Position numbers and translations under genes: made by a program. The notes under the pieces are model-generated. The model saw only the letters and a list, made by a program, of their open reading frames with translations, ran no database searches and was not told the origin of the DNA. Shown piece after piece: positions 15,776 through 25,071 of a DNA stretch of 64,000 nucleotides. Positions within the stretch are counted from its first letter, which is position 1; the number at the start of each line of letters is the position of its first letter. Source of the stretch: JALNZF01 sp049793155 (GTDB taxonomy: Bacteria > Nitrospirota > UBA9217); assembly GCA_049793155.1 (NCBI GenBank), contig JBARBN010000009.1, positions 40,394 to 104,393 of the forward strand. The letters run 5' to 3'.

Positions 15776-17722
15776 TTATTTCGTCTGAGTTCTTGTGTAG
15801 TTCAGCATCCCGCCTGCCAGAAGAATGTCACGCTGTCTCACGCTCAATGCGCATTTCAGTGGAACGCTCCTGCCCCTCGTCGTGTCTTTGAGCATCAGGT
15901 CTGTTCCCGCCTCGAGCGCGGCTTTGATCGTGCCGATCTCGATCGTATCATTTGCTGCGATAACATCATAGTCCGCATCGTTCGTGAAGGTAAGCGGCAG
16001 GATGCCAAAGTTAATGAGGTTCGCAGCATGGATGCGCTCAAACGATTTTGCGATCACCGCCTTGACACCAAGGTACATGGGACAGATAGCCGCATGTTCA
16101 CGGCTCGAACCCTGACCGTAGCTTGCACCTGCGATCACAATATTGTGTTTCCCGGCCTTTTTGTTCTCGAGCGCTTTTTTCGCAAAGGACGCATCAACAC
16201 CCTCGAACACGAATTCCGCGTACTTCGGAATATTCGAGCGATACTTTAGTCTCGACCCCGCGGGCATGATGTGGTCCGTGGTGATCTTGTCGCCGACCTT
16301 GATCGCCACCACACCCCGGATGAAGTCAGAAAGCGGTTCCGCTGCGGGCGGATCACCGATGTTCGGACCCCGGTAGACCGTCACCGACAGCGGGTCTTTG
16401 GCCGGAGGAAGGATCATCGAGTCGTCAATCCAGAATTGCTCGGGCATGGAGATCTCGGGATAGGGGATGCTGAGATCGCGGGGATCCATGATTCCGCCGG
16501 TGAGCGCGGCCGCAACTGCGGACTCGGGGCTTGCGAGGTAGACCTTTGCGCTCTTGGTGCCCGAGCGGCCTTCAAAGTTTCGGTTGCTTGTACGCACCGA
16601 GACTGCGTCGGTCTTCGGTGCCTGACCGCTTCCGATGCAGAAACCGCAGGTCGATTCGAGGACCCTTGCTCCCGCGGAGACGATATCCGCCATTGCCCCG
16701 TTCCTGGCAATCATCTCGAGCACCTGGCGAGAGCCAGGCGCTACGCCAAAGCTTACATCGGGAAAGACCCGTCTTCCCTTCAACATCGACGCCACGATCA
16801 TCAGGTCACGATATGAAGAGTTCGTGCATGAGCCGACCATAACCTGGTCTACTTTCGTTCCTGCTAATTCCTTCACCGTATCGATATTATCGGGGGAGTG
16901 CGGCTTTGCCATCATCGGCTCGATGGAGCCCAGGTCAAGGTCGATCACTTTATTATAGTCCGCATCAGTATCAGCCGTCAGTGCTGACCAATCAGATTCT
17001 CTTCTTTGCGCCTTGAGAAATGACCGGGTGATGTCATCGCTCGGAAAGACTGATGTGGTCACGCCGAGTTCAGCGCCCATGTTTGTGATGGTCGCGCGTT
17101 CGGGCACGGAAAGCGTTTTGATACCGTCGCCGCCGTATTCTATCACGGTGCCGACGTTGCCCTTGGTCGTGAGCACTTTGAGGACCGTGAGGATGACGTC
17201 CTTGGCCGAGACCCAGGGCCGGAGCTTTCCAGAAAGGCCGACCTTCACCACCTTGGGGCAGGTGAGGTAGAATGGTCCGCCGCCCATGGCCACCGCTACA
17301 TCGAGTCCGCCTGCGCCGATGGCGATCATGCCGATGCCGCCGCCGGTGGGTGTATGAGAATCAGACCCGAGCAGCGTCCTGCCGGGCCTTCCAAAACGCT
17401 CGAGATGCACCTGATGGCAAATTCCATTCCCTGCTTTCGAGTAGTAGATTCCGTATTTGGATGCGACGGTCTGCAGATACCGGTGGTCGTCGGCGTTCTC
17501 GAACCCGTCCTGAAGCGTGTTGTGGTCCACGTAGCTCGCCGAAAGCTCTGTCTTGACCCGCGGTACGTCCATGGCCTCGAACTGCAGATAGGTCATGGTG
17601 CCGGTTGCGTCCTGCGTCAGCGTCTGATCGATCCTGATCGCGATTTCAGTCCCCGGCTCAAGTTTACCCGTGACCAGGTGGGACTCCAGAATTTTATAAA
17701 CAAGATTATTCCCCATGCTCAT
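15776..17722 (-). CDS. Aconitate hydratase (monomeric, mitochondrial-like type)
   Basis: This 648-residue enzyme interconverts citrate and isocitrate using a [4Fe-4S] cluster. Cluster cysteines sit in SCTNSS and CGFCIGSG, and the swivel domain carries GASYGQGSSREHAA with the active-site serine. The order and length fit the shorter aconitase type found in anaerobes, distinct from the AcnA-type enzyme at 43944. The start is ATG 17722 (GGGAG five bases upstream); a longer open frame to 17866 lacks homology. It stands alone, divergent from the ferritin-like gene. Confidence 0.9.
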   Translation of the reverse strand: MSMGNNLVYKILESHLVTGKLEPGTEIAIRIDQTLTQDATGTMTYLQFEAMDVPRVKTELSASYVDHNTLQDGFENADDHRYLQTVASKYGIYYSKAGNGICHQVHLERFGRPGRTLLGSDSHTPTGGGIGMIAIGAGGLDVAVAMGGGPFYLTCPKVVKVGLSGKLRPWVSAKDVILTVLKVLTTKGNVGTVIEYGGDGIKTLSVPERATITNMGAELGVTTSVFPSDDITRSFLKAQRRESDWSALTADTDADYNKVIDLDLGSIEPMMAKPHSPDNIDTVKELAGTKVDQVMVGSCTNSSYRDLMIVASMLKGRRVFPDVSFGVAPGSRQVLEMIARNGAMADIVSAGARVLESTCGFCIGSGQAPKTDAVSVRTSNRNFEGRSGTKSAKVYLASPESAVAAALTGGIMDPRDLSIPYPEISMPEQFWIDDSMILPPAKDPLSVTVYRGPNIGDPPAAEPLSDFIRGVVAIKVGDKITTDHIMPAGSRLKYRSNIPKYAEFVFEGVDASFAKKALENKKAGKHNIVIAGASYGQGSSREHAAICPMYLGVKAVIAKSFERIHAANLINFGILPLTFTNDADYDVIAANDTIEIGTIKAALEAGTDLMLKDTTRGRSVPLKCALSVRQRDILLAGGMLNYTRTQTK

Positions 17723-17870
17723 TTGACTCCCATACAAGGATTGAATATCCGCGACATTATATTTCAAGAACGCAGAGAAGACAACTGGAATTTTGAAATT
17801 TGCGTGGGCCAGTCTGCAAACCTCCTGGTTCTGTGCTATATTAACAGCAGTGCTTGACAAAGGCACGCGC

Positions 17871-17879
17871 TGCTATAAT
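17871..17879 (+). promoter_or_regulatory. Extended -10 promoter of ferritin-like gene
   Basis: TGCTATAAT is a perfect extended -10. A TTGACA at 17854 lies only 14 bp away, so the extended element probably sets the start near 17886, followed by AAGGAGG and ATG 17908. Confidence 0.55.
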
Positions 17880-17907
17880 CACTATCACTTTCGAAGGAGG
17901 CACAAGC

Positions 17908-18333
17908 ATGGTACAGAAAGCGAGTCCAAAGCTGACGGAAATGATGAACCAGGCAATAGCGGGAGAGCTCCAGGCCATCGTCCAGTACATGTGGCACCAC
18001 ATCATGGTGAAAGGATTGAACTCTTCTTCCCTCATGGATGTGTTCGAGGACATCTCAGTGGAGGAGATGAAGCATGCGGAAAAGATCGCAGAGAGATTGT
18101 TTTATTTTGATGTCAATCCCACCATCAAGCCAAACCCCATTGCAGTGGGCGGCACCGCCGAGCAAATGCTGAAGGCCGATGTAAAGGCCGAGGAAGAGGC
18201 AATCACTCTGTACAAGGACATCATCAAGCTGGCGGCTACCGAAGGGGATGAGACTACGCGGCTCCTCTTTGAGGAAATCCTTTCGCAGGAAGAGGGCCAC
18301 CACGACACATTCACCACGCTTTTGGGACAGTAA
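17908..18333 (+). CDS. Bacterioferritin-like di-iron protein
   Basis: The 141-residue four-helix bundle places the ferroxidase ligands at the bacterioferritin spacing: E20, E53, H56 (EEMKHAE), E96, E129 and H132 (SQEEGHH). It is shorter than ferritin (about 155-165), and no haem-ligand Met is evident. It probably stores or detoxifies iron, or reduces peroxide. AAGGAGG lies seven bases before ATG 17908. A strong terminator follows. Confidence 0.85.
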   Translation: MVQKASPKLTEMMNQAIAGELQAIVQYMWHHIMVKGLNSSSLMDVFEDISVEEMKHAEKIAERLFYFDVNPTIKPNPIAVGGTAEQMLKADVKAEEEAITLYKDIIKLAATEGDETTRLLFEEILSQEEGHHDTFTTLLGQ

Positions 18334-18336
18334 ATG

Positions 18337-18363
18337 AAAAAGGCAGGCGCATGCCTGCCTTTT
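18337..18363. terminator. Bidirectional terminator after ferritin-like gene
   Basis: AGGCAGGC (18341-18348), loop GCAT, GCCTGCCT (18353-18360), with A's before and T's after. It serves the ferritin gene and possibly the converging Usp gene. Confidence 0.85.
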
Positions 18364-18479
18364 AAATCCCAAGTATCGAATCTCAAATAAACCGCCTATT
18401 GAAATAGACCAACCTTCGAACGTTTCGGTTATTGGAGATTGTTTCGGGATTTGTTATTTCATGTCGGGGCCGGTGTCCG

Positions 18480-18941
18480 TCATGGCATTTTGAACTCTTT
18501 GCCCGCAATCCGCACGGTAAGAACGGGGCAGGAGGATTTACGCACGACCTTCTCCGCGGTGCTGCCGAAGAGCATATGGTCTATGCCCGTCCTGCCGTGG
18601 GTGCCGATGACGATAAGATCAGCGCTCCTGTCCTTTGCCGTCCGGATGATCTCGACGAACGGCACACCGCGTACGACCGCCTTCTCCACGTCCTTCACCT
18701 GTTGAGAGACCTCTGCAAACCATTTGTCCATCTCCTGCCACGCACTCTTCTGCATATCCTCCAGCAGATCGCCCACGGAGAGCGACGAAGGGATATACCA
18801 CTCCGCAATGCTGATATCCTGAATCACATAGAGCAGGATGAGCTTTGCCTGGTAATCCTTTGCAAGCGAGCTCGCATGGTCCATGGCCGCACGGGCCCCG
18901 TTCGAGAAGTCAGTTGGGAATAAAATAGTCTTGATCTGCAT
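18480..18941 (-). CDS. Single-domain universal stress protein
   Basis: The 153-residue Usp has an intact ATP loop, GTHGRTGIDHMLFGSTAEKV, then SSCPVLTV. The ATG at 18941 is preceded by GAGGAGGTCCT. It has its own sigma70 promoter at 18970-18998. It is the fifth Usp gene of the region and the only one on the minus strand. Confidence 0.88.
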   Translation of the reverse strand: MQIKTILFPTDFSNGARAAMDHASSLAKDYQAKLILLYVIQDISIAEWYIPSSLSVGDLLEDMQKSAWQEMDKWFAEVSQQVKDVEKAVVRGVPFVEIIRTAKDRSADLIVIGTHGRTGIDHMLFGSTAEKVVRKSSCPVLTVRIAGKEFKMP

Positions 18942-18969
18942 AGGACCTCCTCGGGCTTATTTTAGTGTA

Positions 18970-18998
18970 AGTTTAGCTCCGGTCAGGAGCACTGTCAA
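18970..18998 (-). promoter_or_regulatory. Sigma70 promoter of Usp gene 18480-18941
   Basis: Minus strand: TTGACA (18998-18993), 17 bp, TAAACT (18975-18970). Predicted start is near 18963, 22 nt before the ATG. Confidence 0.65.
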
Positions 18999-19076
18999 AC
19001 GAAAAGAAGAGGTAATATCAGACTACCGTTTAATTAGTGCAGATGTCCGAATGCGTTGAAACAAGGAAAAAAATCA

Positions 19077-19105
19077 TTGACAATTTTCCATCAGGCTGTT
19101 ATAAA
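19077..19105 (+). promoter_or_regulatory. Sigma70 promoter fused to the ilvE start
   Basis: TTGACA (19077-19082), 17 bp, TATAAA (19100-19105). The predicted start is near 19112 and the ATG is at 19114, so the mRNA would have a 0-2 nt leader. The ATG at 19105 overlaps the -10 and cannot be the start. Confidence 0.7.
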
Positions 19106-19113
19106 TGTCGCCT

Positions 19114-20055
19114 ATGCTAGAGGCAACAGAAAAGATATGGATGAATGGAACGTTCGTGAAGTGGGACGACGCGAAGGTGCATGTCCTTACACACACGCTC
19201 CATTACGGGACCGGTGTGTTCGAGGGCATCCGCTGTTATAAAACCGATTCGGGTTCGGCAGTGTTCAAGTTGCAGGAGCACGTCGACCGCCTCTTCGACT
19301 CGGCCCATATCTGTCAAATGGATATTTCTTTTACCCGCGGGGACGTGGCCGAGGCGATCCTCGAAACGATCCGTATAAACAAGATTGAGGCGTGCTACAT
19401 CAGGCCACTAGTGTACCTGGGCTACGGCGCCATGGGCATTCTGCCCAAGGATAACCCGGTCCAGGTCTCGATCGCGGTCTGGCCATGGGGCAGCTATCTT
19501 GGCGAAGAGGGGCTTAAGAACGGCATCCGTGTCAAGATCTCGTCCTTTTGCAGGCCCAATGTGAACGCGACCATGGTGCGTTCCAAGACCACGGCGAACT
19601 ATGCGAATTCTCTGCTTGCCAAGCGCGAAGCGCTCAGTGACAACTACGACGAAGCGATACTGCTCGACACTGACGGCTACGTTGCCGAGGGAAGCGGTGA
19701 GAACGTATTCATGGTGCGGAAAGGTGTGATCAAGACGCCTCCGCTCACGTCCATTCTGGAAGGCATCACCCGTGACACGATCATGCAGCTCGCTGCCGAA
19801 CGCGGGATGCGTCTCGTGGAAGAGCGGTTCACGCGGGACGAGCTCTATGTCGCTGACGAGGCCTTCTTCACCGGCACTGCGGCAGAGATCACGCCGATCC
19901 GTGAAGTGGACAATCGCAGCATCGGTGAAGGCAGGCCGGGACCGGTTACGAAGGCGCTGCAGTCAGCGTTCTTTGATGTCGTCCACGGCCGTGACGGCCG
20001 TCATGCAGACTGGCTCACCTCCATCACGGCGTCGCAGCCGGCGATGAAACAATAA
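19114..20055 (+). CDS. ilvE: Branched-chain amino-acid aminotransferase
   Basis: The 313-residue fold-type IV PLP enzyme transfers amino groups between glutamate and the keto acids of Leu, Ile and Val. Diagnostic segments include LHYGTGVFEGIRCY, the lysine-bearing VRSKTTANYANS, EGSGENVF and FTGTAAEITPI. Length is normal (about 305-310). The first possible ATG (19105) lies inside the -10 box, so ATG 19114 is the start, with no Shine-Dalgarno and probably no leader. Confidence 0.92.
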   Translation: MLEATEKIWMNGTFVKWDDAKVHVLTHTLHYGTGVFEGIRCYKTDSGSAVFKLQEHVDRLFDSAHICQMDISFTRGDVAEAILETIRINKIEACYIRPLVYLGYGAMGILPKDNPVQVSIAVWPWGSYLGEEGLKNGIRVKISSFCRPNVNATMVRSKTTANYANSLLAKREALSDNYDEAILLDTDGYVAEGSGENVFMVRKGVIKTPPLTSILEGITRDTIMQLAAERGMRLVEERFTRDELYVADEAFFTGTAAEITPIREVDNRSIGEGRPGPVTKALQSAFFDVVHGRDGRHADWLTSITASQPAMKQ

Positions 20056-20160
20056 CAATCCTCTACAGAGCAGACAGAGGTTGCAGCGATATTATAAAAT
20101 GCTTGATTTCGGCCTTCTCTGTGTTCTTTGCGAACTTTGCGTCAAAAGCGTTCAACAAGT

Positions 20161-20245
20161 GCCGAAGTGGTGGAACTGGTAGACACGCACGTTTGAGGGG
20201 CGTGTGGGGCAACCCATGGGGGTTCGAGTCCCCCCTTCGGCACCA
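20161..20245 (+). tRNA. tRNA-Leu (anticodon GAG)
   Basis: This 85-nt class II tRNA has acceptor stem GCCGAAG (20161-20167) with CTTCGGC (20235-20241), discriminator A and encoded CCA. The anticodon stem CACGT/GCGTG holds the loop TTGAGGG, giving GAG. A variable arm, GGGGCAACCC, is present. Confidence 0.95.
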
Positions 20246-20308
20246 ATTTTTTTCGCATCGAATTGCATCTAAGCACAGCATGCCCTCTCGCAGTCCTGAA
20301 TCGATCTG

Positions 20309-21919
20309 ATGAAAAAATACATCTCCATAATACTGCCCTGGTTATTTACTGTTCTCCTCCCCGTCGTTTGTTTTGGTCAGGAGCCTGCAAACGGTGAGCT
20401 GGGGATCGTGTCTGCGCCGCTCGCAAATGTGCACGAAGGGCCGGTATCGAGATCCAGGCTCGAGACGCAGGTGCTTATGGGCGATGAGGTGCTGATCCTT
20501 GAAAAACAGGACAATCGATACCGGGTGACAATACCGAGCCAGGAAAACCGGGAAGGCTGGATCCAGCAGGAAGCTGTCCACATCCCAAAGGACAAAGGCC
20601 GATCCTACCTGAAGGCGAATCGTCAGTGGATTGTCATTACGACGCCGAAGGCCGAGGCTCTGATCCTGGACAGGACCGGTGACCACAAGGTCTCACTGTA
20701 TGCGGGCACGCGGCTGCCGGTGCTCCAGACCACCAAACAGGGGCAGAAGGTCCAGTTCCCCGACAAGTCGGTTGCGATCATCGACGTTGCGGAAACAATG
20801 CCCGTGAAATCCTCAGATCCTCTCGTAAACGATACCACGCCCGAGGAAATTGCAATGACCGCAAAACAGTTCCTGAACGTGCGGCATCTTACCGGCGGAA
20901 TCTCGGAACAGGGCATGGACGTCAGCGGTCTGATCTATGTCGCTTACCGGATCCACGGAGTGCCGCTCAGCACGGACCGCGCCTCGTTCAAAGGGAAAGC
21001 CGAGCGCGTGTCGAAGAAAGAGCTCCATCCTGGCGACATCCTGTTCTTTTATGGCGAAGGCCTCGGCTTGTATCTTGGAAACGGGCGGTTTATCCATGTG
21101 CCGAAAAAAAAGGCGGCCCAGATCGCCGGGATATCCGATCGACGGTTCGTCAACTCACTTCAGTATGGCCTCCGGATCATCGGTTTCGGGCAGCCTGACG
21201 ATAAAAAGAACATAGCTGCCATGACCGCCGACGAGATCCTGCTCACGCAGGCGCGGGTGGCGAAACTCCCGCTGAACAAGCGGATAGCCTCCTGGGCCAG
21301 CCGCTTTATCGGCACACCCTATGATACCGACCCTTTGGGCATTTATGTGAGGACGAACCGCATTGTTGCTGACGAAAAGGTTGACTGCATGTATCTTACC
21401 TTTCGCTCGGTAGAGCTAGCCCAGACCAGCACTCCCGGTGAGGCCATTGACCGTGCGCTCAGTCTGCGGTTCATCACCAAAGGCAAGATTGCGGACGGAC
21501 TCGTAACGAACTACGACCAGCGTTTTCAGTACGGCGAGGACATGGTTGCGAGTTCCAAGTGGGGGAAGAACATCACCGCCGATCTCGGCGAGACCATACA
21601 GATCGCGGGCTCTCGCGGCAAAGATTTTGTCGACATTCTGCCGAAGAATGTTCTCACGGCGCGGGTGTTCCAGACGAAGCTGCAGGACGGCGATATTATT
21701 TACTGGGTCAAGGACCCGAAGAAACGCGTGGTCGAGGAGATCGTGTCACACCTTTCCATTGTCCACATCAAATCCGGCAAGCCCTATCTCATTCATGCCG
21801 CCGGCGACAAGGACCGCGAAGGCCGGGCAGGCGGCGGCGCTGTCAAAGAAGTTCCCTTTTCCGATTACGTGCGGACGATGCGGTTTATCGGCGCATTTGT
21901 GACGCGGTTCGAGCAGTAA
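20309..21919 (+). CDS. Exported SH3 - degenerate NlpC/P60 - DUF1460-like amidase
   Basis: The 536-residue protein has a signal peptide (cleavage near CFG/QEP), so it is periplasmic. SH3-type domains (about 30-165) are followed by an NlpC/P60-like domain (about 175-300) whose catalytic Cys is replaced by Val: GMDVSG, V205, codon at 20921, where DCSG is usual. The C-terminal domain (about 320-536) looks like DUF1460 (RFIGTPYDTDPLG ... VDCM, C360; later SHLSIVH) and keeps its Cys and His. The protein probably cleaves peptidoglycan peptides through the second domain, with the first serving for binding. Confidence 0.75.
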   Translation: MKKYISIILPWLFTVLLPVVCFGQEPANGELGIVSAPLANVHEGPVSRSRLETQVLMGDEVLILEKQDNRYRVTIPSQENREGWIQQEAVHIPKDKGRSYLKANRQWIVITTPKAEALILDRTGDHKVSLYAGTRLPVLQTTKQGQKVQFPDKSVAIIDVAETMPVKSSDPLVNDTTPEEIAMTAKQFLNVRHLTGGISEQGMDVSGLIYVAYRIHGVPLSTDRASFKGKAERVSKKELHPGDILFFYGEGLGLYLGNGRFIHVPKKKAAQIAGISDRRFVNSLQYGLRIIGFGQPDDKKNIAAMTADEILLTQARVAKLPLNKRIASWASRFIGTPYDTDPLGIYVRTNRIVADEKVDCMYLTFRSVELAQTSTPGEAIDRALSLRFITKGKIADGLVTNYDQRFQYGEDMVASSKWGKNITADLGETIQIAGSRGKDFVDILPKNVLTARVFQTKLQDGDIIYWVKDPKKRVVEEIVSHLSIVHIKSGKPYLIHAAGDKDREGRAGGGAVKEVPFSDYVRTMRFIGAFVTRFEQ

Positions 21920-21979
21920 TCTTATTTCCAACCAGATCCCCTACCGACAAGTTCGACTCAAAAACTCTATAATTTCGGT

Positions 21980-22009
21980 TTGACATCTCTCCTCGTTCTC
22001 TGCTATTCT
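21980..22009 (+). promoter_or_regulatory. Sigma70 promoter of comM
   Basis: TTGACA (21980-21985), 18 bp, extended -10 TGCTATTCT (22001-22009). The predicted start is near 22016 with a leader of about 115 nt. Confidence 0.6.
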
Positions 22010-22130
22010 CAGCTGAAATGATAACACCAACGGGAATTAAGATGCGAGAGACAAGAGATTAACAGGCAGTGGTTTACCGACGTACTATCAGGTTATTCTC
22101 CTTTTATTTTCCCTCAAACAAAGAGGTCTT

Positions 22131-23663
22131 ATGCTCTCCAAGGTCATCAGCGCTGCAGTGTTGGGTATCGACGCCTACCCTGTTGAGGTTGAAGTCGACA
22201 TTGCGAGCAGAGGGCTTCCTTTTTTCTCCACGGTGGGATTGCCGGATGCTGCCGTGAAAGAGAGCAAGGAGCGCGTGCGCGCTGCGCTCAAGAACACGGG
22301 TTTCGATTTTCCCTTGAAACAGGTTGTCGTGAACCTCGCGCCGGCTGATATAAAAAAAGAAGGATCTGCCTTTGACTTGCCCATCGCCATCGGCATGCTG
22401 ATCGCCGAAGGAGTGCTTACCCAGGAGATGGTGAACGGCTATCTGATCGTGGGCGAGCTCGCGTTGGACGGCAGGGTAAAGTCCGTGCGGGGCGCGCTGT
22501 CTATGGCGGTGCTTGCAAAGAAGGCAGGGCACCGGGGCATGGTGATCCCCGCGGACAATGCACAGGAGGCGGCGGTCGTTGAGTCTGTCAAGATCTTCGG
22601 CCTGCATACCCTTTCGCAGGTGGTGGAGTTCCTCCTTGGCCGTGCCGCTGTCGAGCCGGTGAATATCAATATCCAGAGTGCTTTCGAAACGTACTCCGCG
22701 TATCAGGAAGACTTTTCTGAGGTAAGAGGGCAGGAGCACGCGAAGCGTGCGATCGAGGTCGCCGCAGCCGGCGGGCACAACATCGTTATGATCGGACCTC
22801 CGGGATCGGGCAAGACCATGCTCGCACGCCGTCTTCCCTCGGTCCTTCCCCGGATGAGCTTTGACGAGTCCATTGAAACGACCAAGATCCACAGCATCAT
22901 GGGCTTGCTCAAGAAAGGCCAGCCGCTCATCGCGACGCGGCCCTATCGTTCTCCGCATCACACGATATCCGACGCCGGTCTGATAGGCGGCGGTCAGGTC
23001 CCGAAGCCCGGCGAGGTGAGCCTGTCGCATAACGGGGTACTTTTCCTCGATGAGCTGCCGGAGTTCAAGCGGAACGTGCTCGAGGCGCTTCGCCAGCCCC
23101 TTGAGGACGGCCAGGTCACGATCTCCCGCGCCATCACCTCGCTCACCTATCCTGCGTCAATGATGCTTGTCGCCGCCATGAACCCGTGCAAATGCGGTAA
23201 CTGGGGTGATCCGGCACACCAATGTCAATGCACGCCGCACCAGGTACAGACCTATCGGTCGCGCGTGTCCGGTCCGCTCATGGACCGCATTGATATTCAC
23301 ATCGAAGTGCCGGCCATCAAGTTCAACGAGATCTCGTCGGACAAACCCGCGGAAGCATCACTGCTGATCCGCGAGCGGGTGACCAGGGCGCGGGAAAGAC
23401 AGTATGCACGATTCAGAAATGACGGCATATACGCCAACGCGCACATGAAGCCGAAGCATATCCGGAAATATTGCAAGATTGACGATGACAGCCTGCTTCT
23501 CATGGAAACAGCCATGAACCGGCTCGGTCTCTCAGCGAGGGCGTATAATCGAATTCTTAAAGTAGCGAGGACGATCGCCGACATCGAGGGCAGCGAGAAG
23601 ATAGCGACAGAGCATATCTCAGAGGCGATCCAGTATCGGAGTTTGGATAGAAGGATGAATTAA
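22131..23663 (+). CDS. comM: ComM/YifB-type Mg-chelatase-like AAA+ helicase
   Basis: The 510 residues comprise an N-terminal ChlI-like domain (about 1-170), an AAA+ core with GPPGSGKT and a Mg-chelatase C-terminal helical domain. Length and order match YifB/ComM. The cysteine-rich insert NPCKCGNWGDPAHQCQC, typical of the family, is intact. In competent bacteria ComM is a hexameric branch-migration helicase used in natural transformation; it is also kept in non-competent species. It has its own promoter. Confidence 0.93.
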   Translation: MLSKVISAAVLGIDAYPVEVEVDIASRGLPFFSTVGLPDAAVKESKERVRAALKNTGFDFPLKQVVVNLAPADIKKEGSAFDLPIAIGMLIAEGVLTQEMVNGYLIVGELALDGRVKSVRGALSMAVLAKKAGHRGMVIPADNAQEAAVVESVKIFGLHTLSQVVEFLLGRAAVEPVNINIQSAFETYSAYQEDFSEVRGQEHAKRAIEVAAAGGHNIVMIGPPGSGKTMLARRLPSVLPRMSFDESIETTKIHSIMGLLKKGQPLIATRPYRSPHHTISDAGLIGGGQVPKPGEVSLSHNGVLFLDELPEFKRNVLEALRQPLEDGQVTISRAITSLTYPASMMLVAAMNPCKCGNWGDPAHQCQCTPHQVQTYRSRVSGPLMDRIDIHIEVPAIKFNEISSDKPAEASLLIRERVTRARERQYARFRNDGIYANAHMKPKHIRKYCKIDDDSLLLMETAMNRLGLSARAYNRILKVARTIADIEGSEKIATEHISEAIQYRSLDRRMN

Positions 23664-24175
23664 GTGATAACCGCATATCAAACTCGATGATCTCTGGTTC
23701 TCTCCTTGCTCTGAAACCCCGCTCCCAAATACCGGCAATGGTTCAGATCAAATCCTGGCCCCAGATTGAACAGATTTAACCCATCAAACCAGACTGTCAG
23801 GTCGAAAATTTGCTCCAACAGTGAAAACTGTGAGGACGTATCATTTTTCTCATATCCTGAGGCTTTGCTTATGGCTGGCATTCGAGCAGCTATAGCTCAA
23901 CGGCAATCCAATAAAAAGTTAATTTAATCAATATGTTATGTGTTGGTCCACTCCGGAACCATTCCGTTTCCGGAGGTATTTTTCTCTGGTTTTCAGATGC
24001 AGTGGGGTTAATCAATTGACCGGGGGCAACCTCTGTTCTGGCATTTGACAAGAAATACTTAACAGAGTACATTGCAGTACTATTAAGTCATGATGCAGGA
24101 CGCTCTTTTTTCAGGGGAAGACCTTAACTCAAGGCGCGAAGGGAAGAGAGGACCAAGAACAACAGTGAGTACCAC
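23664..24175. other. Gap between comM and rsmG
   Basis: About 510 bp of lower-GC DNA with no convincing gene. A hairpin, CTCCGGAA (23951-23958) with TTCCGGAG (23968-23975), is followed by a short T-rich stretch. Short minus-strand open frames here have no ribosome site and no recognisable protein. Confidence 0.5.
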
Positions 24176-24820
24176 ATGACCCCGCGGGAATTATTAAATA
24201 GCGGCGCAAAAAAGCTCAGTATTTCACTGACCGTCGAACAGGCTAATTCCCTGTTCATTTATCTGGCGGAGCTCAAAAAGTGGAGCCAGAAGATCAACCT
24301 CACCTCTATCAAAGATGAGCGGGATGTTGTTATCAAACATGTGCTGGATTCCCTTTCCTATCTACACGGTTTCACCGCGGTGCCGGGATTAAGATTGCTG
24401 GACATGGGGTCAGGGGCCGGCTTTCCGGCGTTGCCGATAAAAATAACGCATCCTGAGATATCGATCACCATGGTCGATTCAGCAAAAAAGAAAGCGTCCT
24501 TCCTGCGTCATATCGTCAGGACCCTGAAGTTGACGGAAATCACCGTCATCGATACAAGGACGGAAGAGCTTTCTCTTCAACTCCTTGCCGCGTTTGATGT
24601 TGTAACTGCTCGCGCTTTTGCTGACATGAAATCAGCAATTGCAGAAGGAATGCCTCTTCTCAGGCCTGGAGGGCTCATGGTCCTGAGCAGGGGACCGGAA
24701 GAGACGATCAGCAAACAGGACCTGATAAAAGCGGATGTTTCGCTGGAACGCCGGACCGATCTGATCCTCCCGCATTCGGATTATAAAAGGACGATCTGGG
24801 TCTTTAAGAAGGCTGGTTAA
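24176..24820 (+). CDS. rsmG: 16S rRNA m7G527 methyltransferase RsmG (GidB)
   Basis: The 214-residue SAM-dependent Rossmann enzyme has motif I LLDMGSGAGFPALPIKI, preceded by the family segment WSQKINLTSIKD and followed by TMVDSAKKKASFL. It methylates G527 in the 530 loop of 16S rRNA. It is commonly placed just before parA-parB near the origin, as here. The usual upstream partner mnmG is not in this position (comM lies upstream). Confidence 0.92.
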   Translation: MTPRELLNSGAKKLSISLTVEQANSLFIYLAELKKWSQKINLTSIKDERDVVIKHVLDSLSYLHGFTAVPGLRLLDMGSGAGFPALPIKITHPEISITMVDSAKKKASFLRHIVRTLKLTEITVIDTRTEELSLQLLAAFDVVTARAFADMKSAIAEGMPLLRPGGLMVLSRGPEETISKQDLIKADVSLERRTDLILPHSDYKRTIWVFKKAG

Positions 24821-24913
24821 ACCTCCAGGCTTTAGACACAGGGGCCTGTTCTGAGCGCAGCCGAGGGCAGTGGAAGTGCGAAAAAGCTTAGGCTTCGGGT
24901 AAAAGGAAGAGAA

Positions 24914-24929
24914 TGTTCCACGTGGAACA
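24914..24929. promoter_or_regulatory. parS: parS centromere site 1
   Basis: TGTTCCACGTGGAACA is a perfect 16-bp palindrome matching the bacterial parS consensus (TGTTnCACGTGnAACA). It lies 94 bp after rsmG and 2.3 kb from parB. Confidence 0.9.
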
Positions 24930-25071
24930 TCGTTACCGGTTCGTTGCAGAGGCCTCATCCCATCCGGCTGACAAAGAGTGCGTTTTCATTGGTCCAACCG
25001 GCCAGCTTTATTTATTTCACTCCTAGAAATCGTGAAAATTCGCATTAATTTGCAGTTGAAGAAAGATTATA

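Noticed and set aside
23678..24072. Two short minus-strand frames between comM and rsmG.
   Set aside because: No Shine-Dalgarno, no homology signal, low-GC non-coding texture.
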